From: Acidobacteriota bacterium
GTDB lineage: Bacteria; Acidobacteriota; Vicinamibacteria; Vicinamibacterales; UBA2999
Length of the DNA stretch: 64,000 nt
NCBI GenBank assembly: GCA_021730945.1
Contig: JAKFYH010000022.1
Coordinates: forward strand, 1 to 64,000
Direction of reading: 5' to 3'
Part shown: piece by piece, positions 7,459 through 17,253 of the stretch
Position numbering within the stretch: the first letter of the stretch is position 1
Layout of the letters: every line of letters begins with the position of its first letter
Notes under the pieces: model-generated
Database searches by the model: none
Seen by the model: only the letters and a program-made list of their open reading frames with translations
Told to the model about the DNA's origin: nothing
Made by a program: the position numbers and the translations under genes

Positions 7459-7548
7459 GGGAGGGCACTCCTTGTCGGGAGAGCACCCCTTGTCGGGAGG
7501 GCACCCCTTGTCGGGAGGGCACTCCTTGTCGGGAGGGTGCTCCTTGTC
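7459..7548. repeat. 18-bp tandem repeat, five copies
   Basis: Five head-to-tail copies of GGGAGGGCACTCCTTGTC (with C/T and G/A variants) plus a partial sixth lie between the secreted-protein gene and def. The same 18-mer occurs four times inside hpnC at 16896-16967. Confidence 0.9.
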
Positions 7549-7557
7549 GGGAAGGTT

Positions 7558-8106
7558 CTAGTCGTCGTCCTCGTCGTCGTCCTTGTCTCGGCGCGCGTGG
7601 TAGCGCGAGTACTCCTCGAGATAGGTGAGCGACTCCAGCGACTTCATCCGGTCGAAGAACAGCACGCCGTCGAGGTGGTCTGACTCGTGCTGGACGACGC
7701 GGGCCGGGAAATCCTTCAGTTCCAGTTCGAACCGTTTGGCGGTGCGGTCGAGGGCCGAGATCCTGATGTGCTGGGCCCTCGGCACGCGGCCGCGCACATC
7801 GGGGATGCTGAGGCACCCCTCCCACCCTTCAACCTTGAGGTCGCCGACCACGGTGATCTCGGGGTTGATGAACACGGTGGCATCGCCCTCGCCCTGGCCG
7901 TCGGCGTCGAGCATGGCGACAAAAATCCTCAGGCTTTCGTGCACCTGTGGCGCCGCGAGGCCGACGCCCGAATACTCGAACATGGTGTCGATCAAGCTGT
8001 CGATGAACTCCTGCACGGCAGGCTGCTTGACCTCGAGCTTGTCGACGGTCCGGGCCTTGGCGCGCAGGACGGGGTGGCCCATCCGGGCGACTTTCAGGAT
8101 CGACAT
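7558..8106 (-). CDS. def: Peptide deformylase
   Basis: A protein of 182 residues. The three deformylase motifs are present in order: GVGLAAPQV (motif 1, about 48-56), EGCLSIP (motif 2, about 95-101, with the metal-binding Cys) and QHESDHLDG (motif 3, HExxH, about 139-147). It removes the N-formyl group from new polypeptides using Fe2+ in the cytoplasm. An acidic tail, DKDDDEDDD, is unusual but outside the catalytic core. A TATAGA box ends 8 nt before the ATG, so the mRNA is probably leaderless. It shares the 24-nt promoter space with the divergent NUDIX gene. Confidence 0.95.
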   Translation of the reverse strand: MSILKVARMGHPVLRAKARTVDKLEVKQPAVQEFIDSLIDTMFEYSGVGLAAPQVHESLRIFVAMLDADGQGEGDATVFINPEITVVGDLKVEGWEGCLSIPDVRGRVPRAQHIRISALDRTAKRFELELKDFPARVVQHESDHLDGVLFFDRMKSLESLTYLEEYSRYHARRDKDDDEDDD

Positions 8107-8114
8107 ACGAGAAT

Positions 8115-8122
8115 TCTATACT
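8115..8122. promoter_or_regulatory. Overlapping divergent -10 boxes, def / NUDIX
   Basis: TATACT (8117-8122, plus strand) ends 8 nt before the GTG of the NUDIX gene, and TATAGA (8120-8115, minus strand) ends 8 nt before the def ATG. The two -10 boxes overlap. Either transcript would start at or beside its start codon. Confidence 0.5.
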
Positions 8123-8130
8123 GTTGGAAA

Positions 8131-8706
8131 GTGCCGCACGCCCACGACCTCAATCCGCCGTACAAGTTCTGTCCGGTTTGCGGCAGCCCGCTTGAGCCGC
8201 GTGTCCTGAAAGTCACCGAGCCGAAGCGGTTGGTCTGCATGAGCGCCGCGTGCGGATTCGTATTTTATCTGGATCCCAAGATCGCCGTCGGCACCATCAT
8301 CCGTGTCAACGAGGGCCGGCAGATCGTCCTCGTGAAGCGGGCGATCGAACCGGGCTATGGCAAGTGGGTGTTCCCCGGCGGCTACGTCGACCGCGGCGAA
8401 GAGGTCACGCTGGCGGCCATGCGCGAGGCGCGCGAAGAGACCGGCCTCAATGTGCGGCTCGATCACCTGATCGACGTCTACTCGTACGCCGGCCGCGCGC
8501 CGGTGATCATCGTCTATGCCGCCACCAAGATTTCCGGCGAGCTGGTGGTGGACGATGAGGGCCTGGAGGCGCGTGAGTTCGATCTCGATGCCATCCCGTG
8601 GGATGACCTGGCGTTTCGCAGCACCAGCGAAGCCCTGCGCGATTACCTGGCGGGCAAGGCGCCGTCCGAGCGAGGGCCAGGAGGGCGGAACTTCAGTTCC
8701 GCCTAG
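8131..8706 (+). CDS. Zinc-ribbon NUDIX hydrolase
   Basis: A protein of 191 residues. An N-terminal zinc ribbon (CPVCG...C...C, about 11-35) is followed by a NUDIX box, GGYVDRGEEVTLAAMREAREETG (Gx5Ex7REUxEExGU, about 86-108). Zinc-ribbon NUDIX enzymes are close to NADH pyrophosphatase and to ADP-ribose or nucleotide-sugar pyrophosphatases; the SQPWPFPxS motif that marks true NudC is absent, so the substrate is open. The GTG at 8131 is chosen: the longer ORF-track start (7687) runs through def on the other strand, and a TATACT box ends 8 nt upstream. Its stop shares the CTAG at 8703-8706 with the convergent amidase gene. Confidence 0.8.
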   Translation: MPHAHDLNPPYKFCPVCGSPLEPRVLKVTEPKRLVCMSAACGFVFYLDPKIAVGTIIRVNEGRQIVLVKRAIEPGYGKWVFPGGYVDRGEEVTLAAMREAREETGLNVRLDHLIDVYSYAGRAPVIIVYAATKISGELVVDDEGLEAREFDLDAIPWDDLAFRSTSEALRDYLAGKAPSERGPGGRNFSSA

Positions 8707-9878
8707 TCTCCGGGCGTGCCCGGCAGCAGCGGCTCCAGGTCCAGCGCTTGCGCGCCGTTCTCCGTGCACACGGCGTACTGCGTCTCCCCTGCCCGATACA
8801 TGGCCACGCCGGCGTACTCGCCGCGCTTGTTGAGCGCGAAGAAGCGGATGTTGAAGTTGGGGTTGCCCTTCGAATTCAATAGCCGCGCCTCGACGGTGTT
8901 GGCCCTGATGCGCTTCAGCGCTTCCATACCGGCATCCTTCGGCGACATGCCGCGGCGCATCGACTCAACGATCAGGAACGACGACAGGTTGTAAAGGTTG
9001 GCTTCACCGCGGCCGGTGGAGCCGGCGGCGCCGACTTCGTTGTCGACGTAGAGGCCGGCGCCCAGGATCGGCGAATCGCCGGTGCGCCCGGGAATCTTCC
9101 AGGCCAGGCCGCTGGTGGTGGTCACGCCACAGATGTCACCGTTCGGACCAATGCCGTCGCAGTTGATCGTGCCCCAGAAGCTGCCTTCGGGAATCAAGCC
9201 CTCCTCCACCATGGCCAGGCCGGCGGCCAGCCCGCGCGCCTGCCACGCCGCCTCGGCGCCGGGATCTTTCTCGTGTTTCGGCTTGGGCTTGCGTTCGTCG
9301 CCGTTTGGATCGAGCCAGTGCTCGGGATCCACCCGCCGCTTCCATTCCCGCCAGAGGCGACGCGAGGTCTCGGTGTTGAGGTCGTCCTCAACGGTGAATC
9401 CCATGTTGCGGGCGAACTGCTGGGCGCCGGCGCCGACCAGCAGGTGATGGTCGGTGTACTCCATCACCGCCTTGGCCACGAGCGACGGCGTGCGCACGCC
9501 TTCGAGGCAGGCGACCGCGCCCGCGCGCTTCTTCGGCCCATGCATGCACGACGAGTCGAGCTCGATGACCCCGTTCGCGTTCGGCAAGGCGCCGTAACCA
9601 ATGCCGGTTTCGAGCGGGTCGAGTTCCGGGATGTTGACGCCGGCAATCAAGGCGTCCAGCACGTCTTGCCCTTCCGTGATCAGTCGGAAAGCGCGTTGCA
9701 CGGCGTTCTCGCTGCCGCCGTTCTTGAACTCCCATCCCGAATAGTCAGAGATCACGACCGGGCGCACCCCGCGCAAAACCGCGGGCGCCTGCGGCGACGA
9801 AGGAGCTTGGGCGAGTCCCGACAACGGGACGGCAGCGGCCAGGGAAGCGGACTTGACGAAGTCGCGGCGGCTAATCAT
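8703..9878 (-). CDS. TAT-exported N4-glucosaminyl-asparaginase family amidase
   Basis: A protein of 391 residues. It starts with a twin-arginine signal, [25 protein letters not shown], so the folded enzyme goes to the periplasm. The body matches the N-terminal-nucleophile asparaginase 2 / glycosylasparaginase family: a proenzyme that cuts itself before a Thr, seen here as DICGVTTTSGLAWKIPGR (Thr near residue 250), with GRTGDSPILGAG and GAAGSTGRGE downstream forming the substrate pocket. It would hydrolyse asparagine-linked N-acetylglucosamine or beta-aspartyl peptides. The ATG at 9878 is preferred to 9965 because it starts exactly at the TAT signal. It overlaps the end of the glycosyltransferase gene. 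Confidence 0.88.
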   Translation of the reverse strand: MISRRDFVKSASLAAAVPLSGLAQAPSSPQAPAVLRGVRPVVISDYSGWEFKNGGSENAVQRAFRLITEGQDVLDALIAGVNIPELDPLETGIGYGALPNANGVIELDSSCMHGPKKRAGAVACLEGVRTPSLVAKAVMEYTDHHLLVGAGAQQFARNMGFTVEDDLNTETSRRLWREWKRRVDPEHWLDPNGDERKPKPKHEKDPGAEAAWQARGLAAGLAMVEEGLIPEGSFWGTINCDGIGPNGDICGVTTTSGLAWKIPGRTGDSPILGAGLYVDNEVGAAGSTGRGEANLYNLSSFLIVESMRRGMSPKDAGMEALKRIRANTVEARLLNSKGNPNFNIRFFALNKRGEYAGVAMYRAGETQYAVCTENGAQALDLEPLLPGTPGD

Positions 9879-11732
9879 GCCGAGAGAATAGCCCAAACGA
9901 GGCCGGCTCCGACGTGCGGTGCCGGCGAAGGGCATTTCTCTCAGCCGGCGAAATCTGCAGCACACGCGCCTGGGGCGTCTCGAGCAGCGGTGTCACCTGC
10001 AGTCCGTCACGCTCGATCGCGCGCGGCAGCCACGATCGCGAACTGCCGATCGGATACTCCTTGAAGACGTCGACGACGATCACGCGATCGGGGAGCGTGC
10101 CGTCCGGATTGGGCGTGAACAGATCGCCGGGCCCGAACGCCGCCGTCGCGCCAGTGTAGACACCTGCCAGGGTGCCGTCGGCCAGCTTGACCAGGAACCG
10201 CTCGCGGACAAAGTCGTCCAGCGCCAGCCATCGGTCAACACGGCCCACCAGCAGCAGGCAGGCCAGTTCGTCGGTGCAAGCAATGCGGTCGCTGGGCTGG
10301 ATAGCCGTGCGCACATCGTCCATGCCGGGGATGCTGATGGTCGGCCGCGCTGCCTCCAGCCGTGCCGCCACCATACCTTCTCCGCGCCATTGATCGAGTC
10401 CCACCGCCAGTGCGGCCAGGCCGACCACCGCGTGGGCGAACCTGCGGGCCAGGGGCGATCCCGGCGGGAGCTGGTGGCTGACAATCGCGTCGAGGTCGAT
10501 GGCAATCGCCGCCATCATGAACGCCACCGGCAAGAGCAGATAGTTACTGGTGATGCCGGAGTCGATCGCGCCAAACCACAGCACCCAGCAGATCCACAAC
10601 AGGTGCACCGCCCGCTCGTGCGGCCGCCACTCACCACCGGCGCCGGCAAGTCGCGCCACCAACAGCCCCAGCGCAACGGTCGTGGCCATCGGATTCGCCG
10701 TGGCGAGGTGCCGCAACATGTCGAGCGGATAGGTCGAGCCCTCCGACAGGATGCGCAGGACCACGTCGACGCTCAGCAGGCCGGCGTTGGAGGCCCGGGC
10801 AATCGAGAAGGCCAACACCATGACGGCTCCGCACGATGCGATCACGGTGGTGAGCGCTGCGCGCCGAGGCAGCAGCAACCACCCCACGACCGCGGCCACC
10901 AGGAGCACGCCGTACTGGCGCGGCGCCGGCGTCTCGAAGAGGTTCAGCACCTGCCACAGGAAGAATCGCCGCACCATGGTTTCGCCGCGGACTGGCTCGA
11001 GGGCGTGCAACACGAACAACAGCGCCTGGGCAACTACCAGGCCGCAGGCGATAGCGGCGGTGGCGATCATCCACTTGCGTCGATCGACGCGCGGGCCGAG
11101 CATGGCGCACAACAGCGGAATCGCGGCCAGCGTGAATGCCAGCTCGTGGGTCAGGCGCGACATGGCGGCCAGAAAGGTAAGGGTGCCAAGGGTGCGTACG
11201 GTGCCTAGGGTGCCAAGGGGTGGGGTGCCAAGGGTGCCAAGGGTGCCAAGGGTGCTCAGGATGGAGAGCACGGCCAGATACGACAAGAGGAACGGCGCAT
11301 AGAAGCGGCCGGTGGTGGCGGTGGTCCAGAACGGCAGGGACACCGCGACCAGCGTCGCTGCCAGTAATGCGGCGCGGTCCGTGGCGAGGCGGCGGACGAT
11401 CGCGAACACCAGCCACAGCGACGCCACGGCGCTCAGCAGGCTGAGCGCGCGGTAGGCTGGCAGCTCGGCGCCGCTAGCGGCGCGTGCGATCCAACTGGAA
11501 TAGGAATAGGCAAGGCCGCGATCGTAGAGCAGGCCGGAGGGCAGGCGCGGCAATCCGCCAGCCTGGATGCCGCCGACAGCGAAAACCGTGAACTCTTCGT
11601 CAACCGAATAGCCGGCACGCGTCAGTTGAGAGGCGCCGGCGATCAGGACAAGGGCGCCGAGGGCGATCAAGGCAACCCTGACGGGCTGCCGCCCGCCTTC
11701 GCGCCAAGCGCTCCGGCGGGCAAGCCACCCGA

Positions 11733-11736
<4 letters not shown>
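9871..11736 (-). CDS. Membrane glycosyltransferase of the PMT/ArnT type (GT-C fold)
   Basis: A protein of 621 residues. About ten to twelve membrane helices occupy residues 20-430, followed by a soluble C-terminal domain (about 440-610). An acidic pair in the first loop, [10 protein letters not shown], matches the DE/ED motif of dolichyl-phosphate-mannose transferases and ArnT-like lipid-linked sugar transferases. It probably moves a sugar from a polyprenyl phosphate donor to an envelope acceptor. The start is a GTG at 11736 in a GTGA overlap with fbaB. Residues [17 protein letters not shown] in a membrane-proximal region are encoded by an in-frame 9-bp tandem repeat, an unusual insertion. 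The acceptor is not predictable. Confidence 0.72.
11181..11260. repeat. In-frame nonamer repeat inside the glycosyltransferase
   Basis: About eight copies of GGGTGCCAA and variants lie within the coding sequence and give LGT tripeptides on the minus strand. An 18-nt block, GGGTGCGTACGGTGCCTA (11190-11207), is identical to 16245-16262 at the hpnC/hpnD junction. Confidence 0.85.
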
Positions 11737-12782
<1,046 letters not shown>

Positions 12783-12790
12783 GGGAAGCT

Positions 12791-12796
12791 AGTTTA
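12791..12796 (-). promoter_or_regulatory. -10 box of fbaB
   Basis: TAAACT on the minus strand lies 8 nt before the fbaB start codon, placing the transcription start at or next to the ATG. No convincing -35 was seen. Confidence 0.4.
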
Positions 12797-12799
12797 TCA

Positions 12800-12842
12800 C
12801 CAGGGCCACAGATGACGCAGATTACGCAGGCTACGCTGACGA
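12800..12842. repeat. GACGCAGATTACGCAG-type short repeats
   Basis: The spacer between thiI and fbaB holds CACAGATGACGCAGATTACGCAGGCTACGCTGACGAC, degenerate 9-bp steps of (GA)TTACGCAG. It enters the last codons of thiI (stop at 12831). Similar ACGAAGGACGCGAAGGAC steps occupy the thiI-hpnE gap at 14020-14042. Confidence 0.5.
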
Positions 12843-14012
12843 CAGGGACGATGGGTAGCGAAGGTGCTCCACCACAGTCCGGGCGGCGGCGTCCTTGACC
12901 ATGTCGGCGACCGGCAGAATAGCCTCCACCTCGTCTATCTGATGGCGTCGCGCGTGCGTCTCCGGGTGCCGGGGCGTGAACAGGGTGCAGGTGTCTTCGT
13001 CCGGCTCAATGGAGATCTCGAACGTCCCCAGCCGCTGCGCCTGCGCCATGATCTCTTCCTTGTCCATGCCCACCAGCGGCCGGAAGATCGGCAGCCGGGT
13101 GGCGCTGTCGGTGGCGGCAATGTTGTCGAGCGTCTGCGACGCCACCTGGCCAATCACGTCGCCGGTCACCAGCGCCTTGGCGCGCACGTCACGGGCAATG
13201 CGTTCGGCAATCCGCATCATGAACCGGCGATAGATCACCACCCGCAATTCACCGGGCACACTGAGCGTCACCTGCCGTTGCAGTTCCCCGAACGGCACCA
13301 TGAACAGCCGCGAGCGCAGTTGGTAACGCGTCAACACCGCAGCCAGACGGCGCGCCTTCTCCTGCGACACGTTCGACAGAAACGGCGCGCTGTGAAAATG
13401 AACGAAGGTCACGTGACAGCCGCGCTTCATCATGCGCCACGCGGCCACCGGCGAATCGATGCCGCCCGACAGCAGCGCCGTCACGCGGCCGGCCGTACCC
13501 GTCGGTAACCCGCCCGGACCCGGCTCCTTGTTCATGTAGAGGTACGCCTGCCCGGGCACGATCTCGAGGCTGATCACCAGCTCGGCATGATCAAGATCGA
13601 CCTTCCATCCGCGGGCGTGCCAGACCTTCGACCCCAGGTCGCGGGCCAGGTCGGGCGAGAGCACGGCAAACTGCTGGTCGGCGCGACGGACCCAGACGCG
13701 GAAACTCGACACGCTCTCGCGCGGCGGCAGCCGCGACACGATCGCCTCGGCCATGCCGTCGAAATCGAGCGGCACGCGGGTGGCCACCGAGTAGTTGGCA
13801 ATGCCAAACACCCGGCTCATGCGCTCGCGAATCTCGCCGGCGGTGGCCTCGCGACCGAGCACAACCTCGATACGCCCCATCGGCGTGCGGATCTCCTTCA
13901 CGCTCAGGCCAGCCAGCGCCATGTGCAGGTGACGCACGAGGCGGCCGATGAACCAAGGCCGGTTCTTACCCTTGAGGGCGATCTCCGAATAGTGCGCGAG
14001 AATTGATGTCAT
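12831..14012 (-). CDS. thiI: tRNA 4-thiouridine synthase ThiI (short form)
   Basis: A protein of 393 residues. An N-terminal ferredoxin-like plus THUMP RNA-binding region (about 1-165) is followed by a PP-loop ATPase domain with LLSGGIDSPVAAW (about 181-193) and the conserved tail DEDTCTLFTPRHPET. It activates U8 of tRNA with ATP and inserts sulfur. The C-terminal rhodanese domain of E. coli ThiI (482 residues), with its sulfur-carrying Cys456, is absent, as in Thermotoga ThiI, so sulfur must arrive from a separate carrier and a role in thiazole synthesis is less likely. It sits between hpnE and fbaB in a same-strand run. Confidence 0.93.
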   Translation of the reverse strand: MTSILAHYSEIALKGKNRPWFIGRLVRHLHMALAGLSVKEIRTPMGRIEVVLGREATAGEIRERMSRVFGIANYSVATRVPLDFDGMAEAIVSRLPPRESVSSFRVWVRRADQQFAVLSPDLARDLGSKVWHARGWKVDLDHAELVISLEIVPGQAYLYMNKEPGPGGLPTGTAGRVTALLSGGIDSPVAAWRMMKRGCHVTFVHFHSAPFLSNVSQEKARRLAAVLTRYQLRSRLFMVPFGELQRQVTLSVPGELRVVIYRRFMMRIAERIARDVRAKALVTGDVIGQVASQTLDNIAATDSATRLPIFRPLVGMDKEEIMAQAQRLGTFEISIEPDEDTCTLFTPRHPETHARRHQIDEVEAILPVADMVKDAAARTVVEHLRYPSSLSSA

Positions 14013-14042
14013 CTAGAAGGCAACCACGAAGGACGCGAAGGA

Positions 14043-15392
14043 CTAGTCTACGACCAGCGTGGCGGCGCGGTGGCCCGACACGGCCGCCGACTCAATCGTC
14101 GCCGGCAGGCCGGTGTCGATCCAGTCGCCGGCCAGCAGGAAGCCGGCAATCGCCGTCTCGGCTTGCGGCCGGCGCGGCGCATCAGGCGCCAGCGAAAACG
14201 TCGATCGCTTCTCCCGCACGGCCAAGCCCTTGCGCAGCACCGCTGCCCGGGCCGCGGGCAAGGCCGCCCGCACATCCGCCAGCGCCGTGGCGATCAGCTC
14301 GTCATTGGTCATCGACACAATGGACTCGGCACCACTTGAGATCAACGACAGGTGCGAACTGGCGCCGCCGACGATGGCGCGGCGATCGAACACCCATTGG
14401 AAGGCGCGGGCGGGAAGGCCGATCAGGGCCTCGTGCATCACCGGCCGATCGAACCACAGGTTGACGGTCACGATCGGCAGGCTGCCAAGCGCCGACGCAT
14501 CGGCAATGGTCGCGGCCAGCGCCGCCGGCGCCGGGTCAAACAGGCCGCCGAGCGCATGCCAGGGCACCGTCGAGATCACCACCGGCGCCGCGATGTGTTC
14601 GCCCCGCACGCGGACGCCGGTGACCCGCTCGTCCACGACTTCGACCTTGGCCGGCGCGTTGACCCGAACCTGATGCCCGCGATCCTGAAGCCAGCGCCGC
14701 GCCGGTTCCGCGTAGAGCTCGTCAAGTGGCACCGCCGGCATGACCAGCGAGGCGGCTGAAGGGTCGGGGCCGAACATCTGGGCCAGCACCGTCACGAAAT
14801 ACGACGCCGCCGCCTGGTCGATCGACTGGTTGAGCGCGGCCAGGGCCAATGGCTCCCAGAACAACTCGCACAGGCGCGGCGCCTGGCCATGACGGGTCAG
14901 CCACGCCCGCACGGTTTCGCCCGAGACGCCGGCGTCGGCAGCACGCGAGGACCCCGCCGCCGGCCGGTGCGGCGCGCCGCCACCGAGCGCGGCGCCGACC
15001 CGCAGAATCGACAGCCGCTCGCGCCACGACAGCGCATCCCACGCCAGCACACCCGCCAGCAGGTGCAGCGGCGACGCCATCGGCGGCAGCTTCAGCACCG
15101 ACTCGTGGCCGCGCCCGTCGATCATGGTCAGCGCGAGGCCCGCCTGCCAGCGCACCCGATCCGAGGTGCCAATCCGCGCCAGCAGCGCCAGGGTCTCGAT
15201 GTAACACCCCATCAGGATGTGCTGGCCGTTGTCGACGCGCTCGCCGGTCTCAGGATCGGTGAAGGCCGTGGCCCGTCCGCCCAGCCCGGGGCGCGCCTCA
15301 AGTACGAGCACGCGGGCGCCGGCCTCGGCCAACGCCGTGGCCGCGCTGAAGCCGGCTACGCCGCCGCCGATGACAATGACGTCGTGGATCAC
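14043..15392 (-). CDS. hpnE: Hydroxysqualene dehydroxylase HpnE
   Basis: A protein of 449 residues. A Rossmann FAD motif, VIVIGGGVAGFSAATALAEAGARVLVLEAR, opens the protein, with GLGGRATAF and DNGQHILMGCY typical of the squalene-associated FAD-dependent desaturase family, and a C-terminal FLLAGDWIDTGLPATIESAAVSGHRAA clamp. HpnE reduces hydroxysqualene to squalene, the last step of the bacterial HpnC-HpnD-HpnE route. The start is a GTG overlapping the hpnD stop (GTGA). The three hpn genes are in reaction order on one strand. No squalene-hopene cyclase is in this window. Confidence 0.93.
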   Translation of the reverse strand: MIHDVIVIGGGVAGFSAATALAEAGARVLVLEARPGLGGRATAFTDPETGERVDNGQHILMGCYIETLALLARIGTSDRVRWQAGLALTMIDGRGHESVLKLPPMASPLHLLAGVLAWDALSWRERLSILRVGAALGGGAPHRPAAGSSRAADAGVSGETVRAWLTRHGQAPRLCELFWEPLALAALNQSIDQAAASYFVTVLAQMFGPDPSAASLVMPAVPLDELYAEPARRWLQDRGHQVRVNAPAKVEVVDERVTGVRVRGEHIAAPVVISTVPWHALGGLFDPAPAALAATIADASALGSLPIVTVNLWFDRPVMHEALIGLPARAFQWVFDRRAIVGGASSHLSLISSGAESIVSMTNDELIATALADVRAALPAARAAVLRKGLAVREKRSTFSLAPDAPRRPQAETAIAGFLLAGDWIDTGLPATIESAAVSGHRAATLVVD

Positions 15393-16285
15393 GCCCGTGA
15401 GAACAAGCGGTAGCTGAGCGCCGAGAGCTGGCCGCGAGCCCAGATCGCCAGGGCAATCCGGGCACGCACCGCTTTCGGCACGCGAATCAGTTCGGAGAAC
15501 ACATCGTAGCCGCTCCGCTCGATACGCTGGAGGATCTCAAAGTAGATGCCGCCCATGATCTCGGCGGCGACGAGCCGGTGCGCGTCGGCGTCGGGTATCG
15601 CCTGCGCCGCGGCGGTGTAGAAATGACGCGCGCGCTGGCACTGATGCGCCAGCAGGCGGCGGATCGGCTCGGTGACGATGCCGGCCCGGAGGTCGGCCTC
15701 AGTCACACCGAACTGCGCGAGATCCTCTTGCGGCAGATAGACCCGGCCGGTCTTCAGGTCGACCGCAACGTCGCGAATGATGTTGGTGATTTGCAGCGCC
15801 AGGCCCAGGTTGAAGGCGTAGTCACGTGAACGCGATTCGCGGGCGCCAAAGATCTCGATGCAGATCAGGCCGACGGTAGAAGCCACGCGGCGGCAATAGC
15901 CGGCCAGCTCGTCGAAGGTCTGGTAACGCGTGTGCCGCAGGTCCATCTCGACGCCGTCCACCAGGTCGTCGAACGGGGCACGCGACAGCGAGAAGGCCGC
16001 CACCACCGGCTTCAAGTGCTGCCCCTGCGGCGTCAGCGGCGCCGCGGCGCCAAACAACCGGCCCACCTCATCGCGCCATCTCCCAATCTCCACCGCCGCA
16101 GTGCCCGCATCGGGCGCTTCGTCCACGGCATCATCCACGGCCCGGCAAAAATCCCAGACCAGGCCAATCGCCTGACGTTGCTCGGCCGGCAGGACCAGGA
16201 ACGAGTAGGAGAAAGAGGTGTCTCTTGCCAAAACCAGGTGCCTAGGGTGCGTACGGTGCCTATTGTGCCTTAGGGGTGATGCCAT
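15389..16285 (-). CDS. hpnD: Presqualene diphosphate synthase HpnD
   Basis: A protein of 298 residues from the ATG at 16285. The head-to-head prenyl synthase motifs are visible: FCRAVDDAVDEA (first Asp-rich motif, about 55-66), YCRRVASTVG (about 140), and NIIRDVAVDLKTGRVYLPQEDL (second Asp-rich motif, about 175-196). The enzyme condenses two farnesyl diphosphates to presqualene diphosphate. The N-terminal residues HRTHPRHLV are encoded by the nonamer repeat at 16233-16275, so the original start may have been altered; TTG codons further in are possible. The gene overlaps the hpnC end by 26 nt. Confidence 0.9.
   Translation of the reverse strand: MASPLRHNRHRTHPRHLVLARDTSFSYSFLVLPAEQRQAIGLVWDFCRAVDDAVDEAPDAGTAAVEIGRWRDEVGRLFGAAAPLTPQGQHLKPVVAAFSLSRAPFDDLVDGVEMDLRHTRYQTFDELAGYCRRVASTVGLICIEIFGARESRSRDYAFNLGLALQITNIIRDVAVDLKTGRVYLPQEDLAQFGVTEADLRAGIVTEPIRRLLAHQCQRARHFYTAAAQAIPDADAHRLVAAEIMGGIYFEILQRIERSGYDVFSELIRVPKAVRARIALAIWARGQLSALSYRLFSRA
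16233..16275. repeat. Nonamer repeat at the hpnC/hpnD junction
   Basis: GGTGCCTAGGGTGCGTACGGTGCCTATTGTGCC carries four degenerate copies of the nonamer. It includes GGGTGCGTACGGTGCCTA (16245-16262), identical to 11190-11207. It supplies the last codons of hpnC and the first codons of hpnD. Confidence 0.8.
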
Positions 16286-17213
16286 CGTGCCGACACCAGA
16301 GCGCCGTGCCAAACGCTATCACTATTAAGTCGCTTGTGCCGAGTGCCGGACGCGACGTGAACACATCAAACTCCGCCGCGGTGAGGCGATCGAGTATGCG
16401 TCGGCCGCCGAGCCAGGTGGCTCGCAGCTCGTAGCGCAGCCGGCCGCCCACACCGTCGCACACCACGCGGCCCTCGTCGAACAGCATCCGTGTGCGATCG
16501 CCGCACGCACGCATCGCGTGGGTCCACTCCGGCGTCATCTGCCGGCGGTCCAGCGCGGCGGGATCGGCGCCGGCGGCCCGCCACTCTTCCTCCGGTACAT
16601 AGAGCCGCCCCCGCGGCCAGTCGATGGCCAGGTCCTGCCAGAAATTGGTGAGCTGCAACGCCGTGCAGACGGCATCGGACGCGCGATCGAGCCCGGCATC
16701 GCGATAGCCGCTCAGGCGCAAGACCAACCGGCCCACTGGATTGGCCGAGCGCCGGCAATAGTCGAAGACGCCGTTCCAGGACTCGTAGCGCGTCGTCACC
16801 ACATCCTGCTTGAAGGCACTCAACAAGTCGTGAAACAGCTCGGCCGGGAGTTCGAATTTCGCCCGCGTGTCAGCGAGGGCACGAAAGATCAGGTCGGGAG
16901 GGCACTCCTTGGCGGGAGGGCACAGCTTGTCGGGAGGGCACAGCTTGTCGGGAGGGTACTCCTTGTCGAGAAACTGCTCGCCGTCGAGCCGGCGGCCCCA
17001 TTCATCGAGGAGGCGGAGCCGCTCGGCCGGCTCGCGGCCGGGCTCGTCGGCGAAGTCGTCCGCGGTTCGCGCGAAGGCGTAGATGGCCGCGACATGCGGC
17101 CGCAGCCGCGCCGGCATCAGCCGCGAGGCGACGGGAAAGTTCTCGTAGTGGGCTTCGGCCAGCCGCTGGCAGGCCGCATAGGCCTGTTGAAGTGCTGAAC
17201 CACTCGGAGTCAT
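16260..17213 (-). CDS. hpnC: Hydroxysqualene synthase HpnC
   Basis: A protein of 317 residues from ATG 17213 (MTPSGSALQQ). Squalene/phytoene synthase features: NFPVASRLMP, FARTADDFADEPG (first Asp-rich motif), YCRRSANPVGRLVLRL and LQLTNFWQDLAIDWPRGRLYVP (second motif). It converts presqualene diphosphate to hydroxysqualene. A run PPDKLCPPDKLCPPAKECPP near residues 90-108 replaces a normally short loop and is encoded by the 18-bp tandem repeat found also at 7459-7548. Both Asp-rich motifs are intact, so the enzyme is probably still active. The start is 40 nt downstream of pduO. Confidence 0.92.
   Translation of the reverse strand: MTPSGSALQQAYAACQRLAEAHYENFPVASRLMPARLRPHVAAIYAFARTADDFADEPGREPAERLRLLDEWGRRLDGEQFLDKEYPPDKLCPPDKLCPPAKECPPDLIFRALADTRAKFELPAELFHDLLSAFKQDVVTTRYESWNGVFDYCRRSANPVGRLVLRLSGYRDAGLDRASDAVCTALQLTNFWQDLAIDWPRGRLYVPEEEWRAAGADPAALDRRQMTPEWTHAMRACGDRTRMLFDEGRVVCDGVGGRLRYELRATWLGGRRILDRLTAAEFDVFTSRPALGTSDLIVIAFGTALWCRHDGITPKAQ
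16896..16967. repeat. 18-bp tandem repeat inside hpnC, four copies
   Basis: Four copies of GGGAGGGCAC(TC/AG)CTTGTC lie within hpnC. The period of 18 keeps the frame and gives a six-residue repeat, (D/A)K(L/E)(C/Y)PP. The unit is the same as at 7459-7548, 9.4 kb away. Confidence 0.92.
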
Positions 17214-17253
17214 GAAATCTGTGGCGAATCGGTGGCTTCGTCGGATCGGTGGC

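Noticed and set aside
7459-7548. CRISPR array
   Set aside because: The copies are directly adjacent with no spacers, the unit is 18 bp, and no cas gene is present. It is a tandem repeat.
9919-11208. Plus-strand ORF of 429 codons
   Set aside because: It is antisense to the membrane glycosyltransferase and is an Arg/Gln/His-rich shadow.
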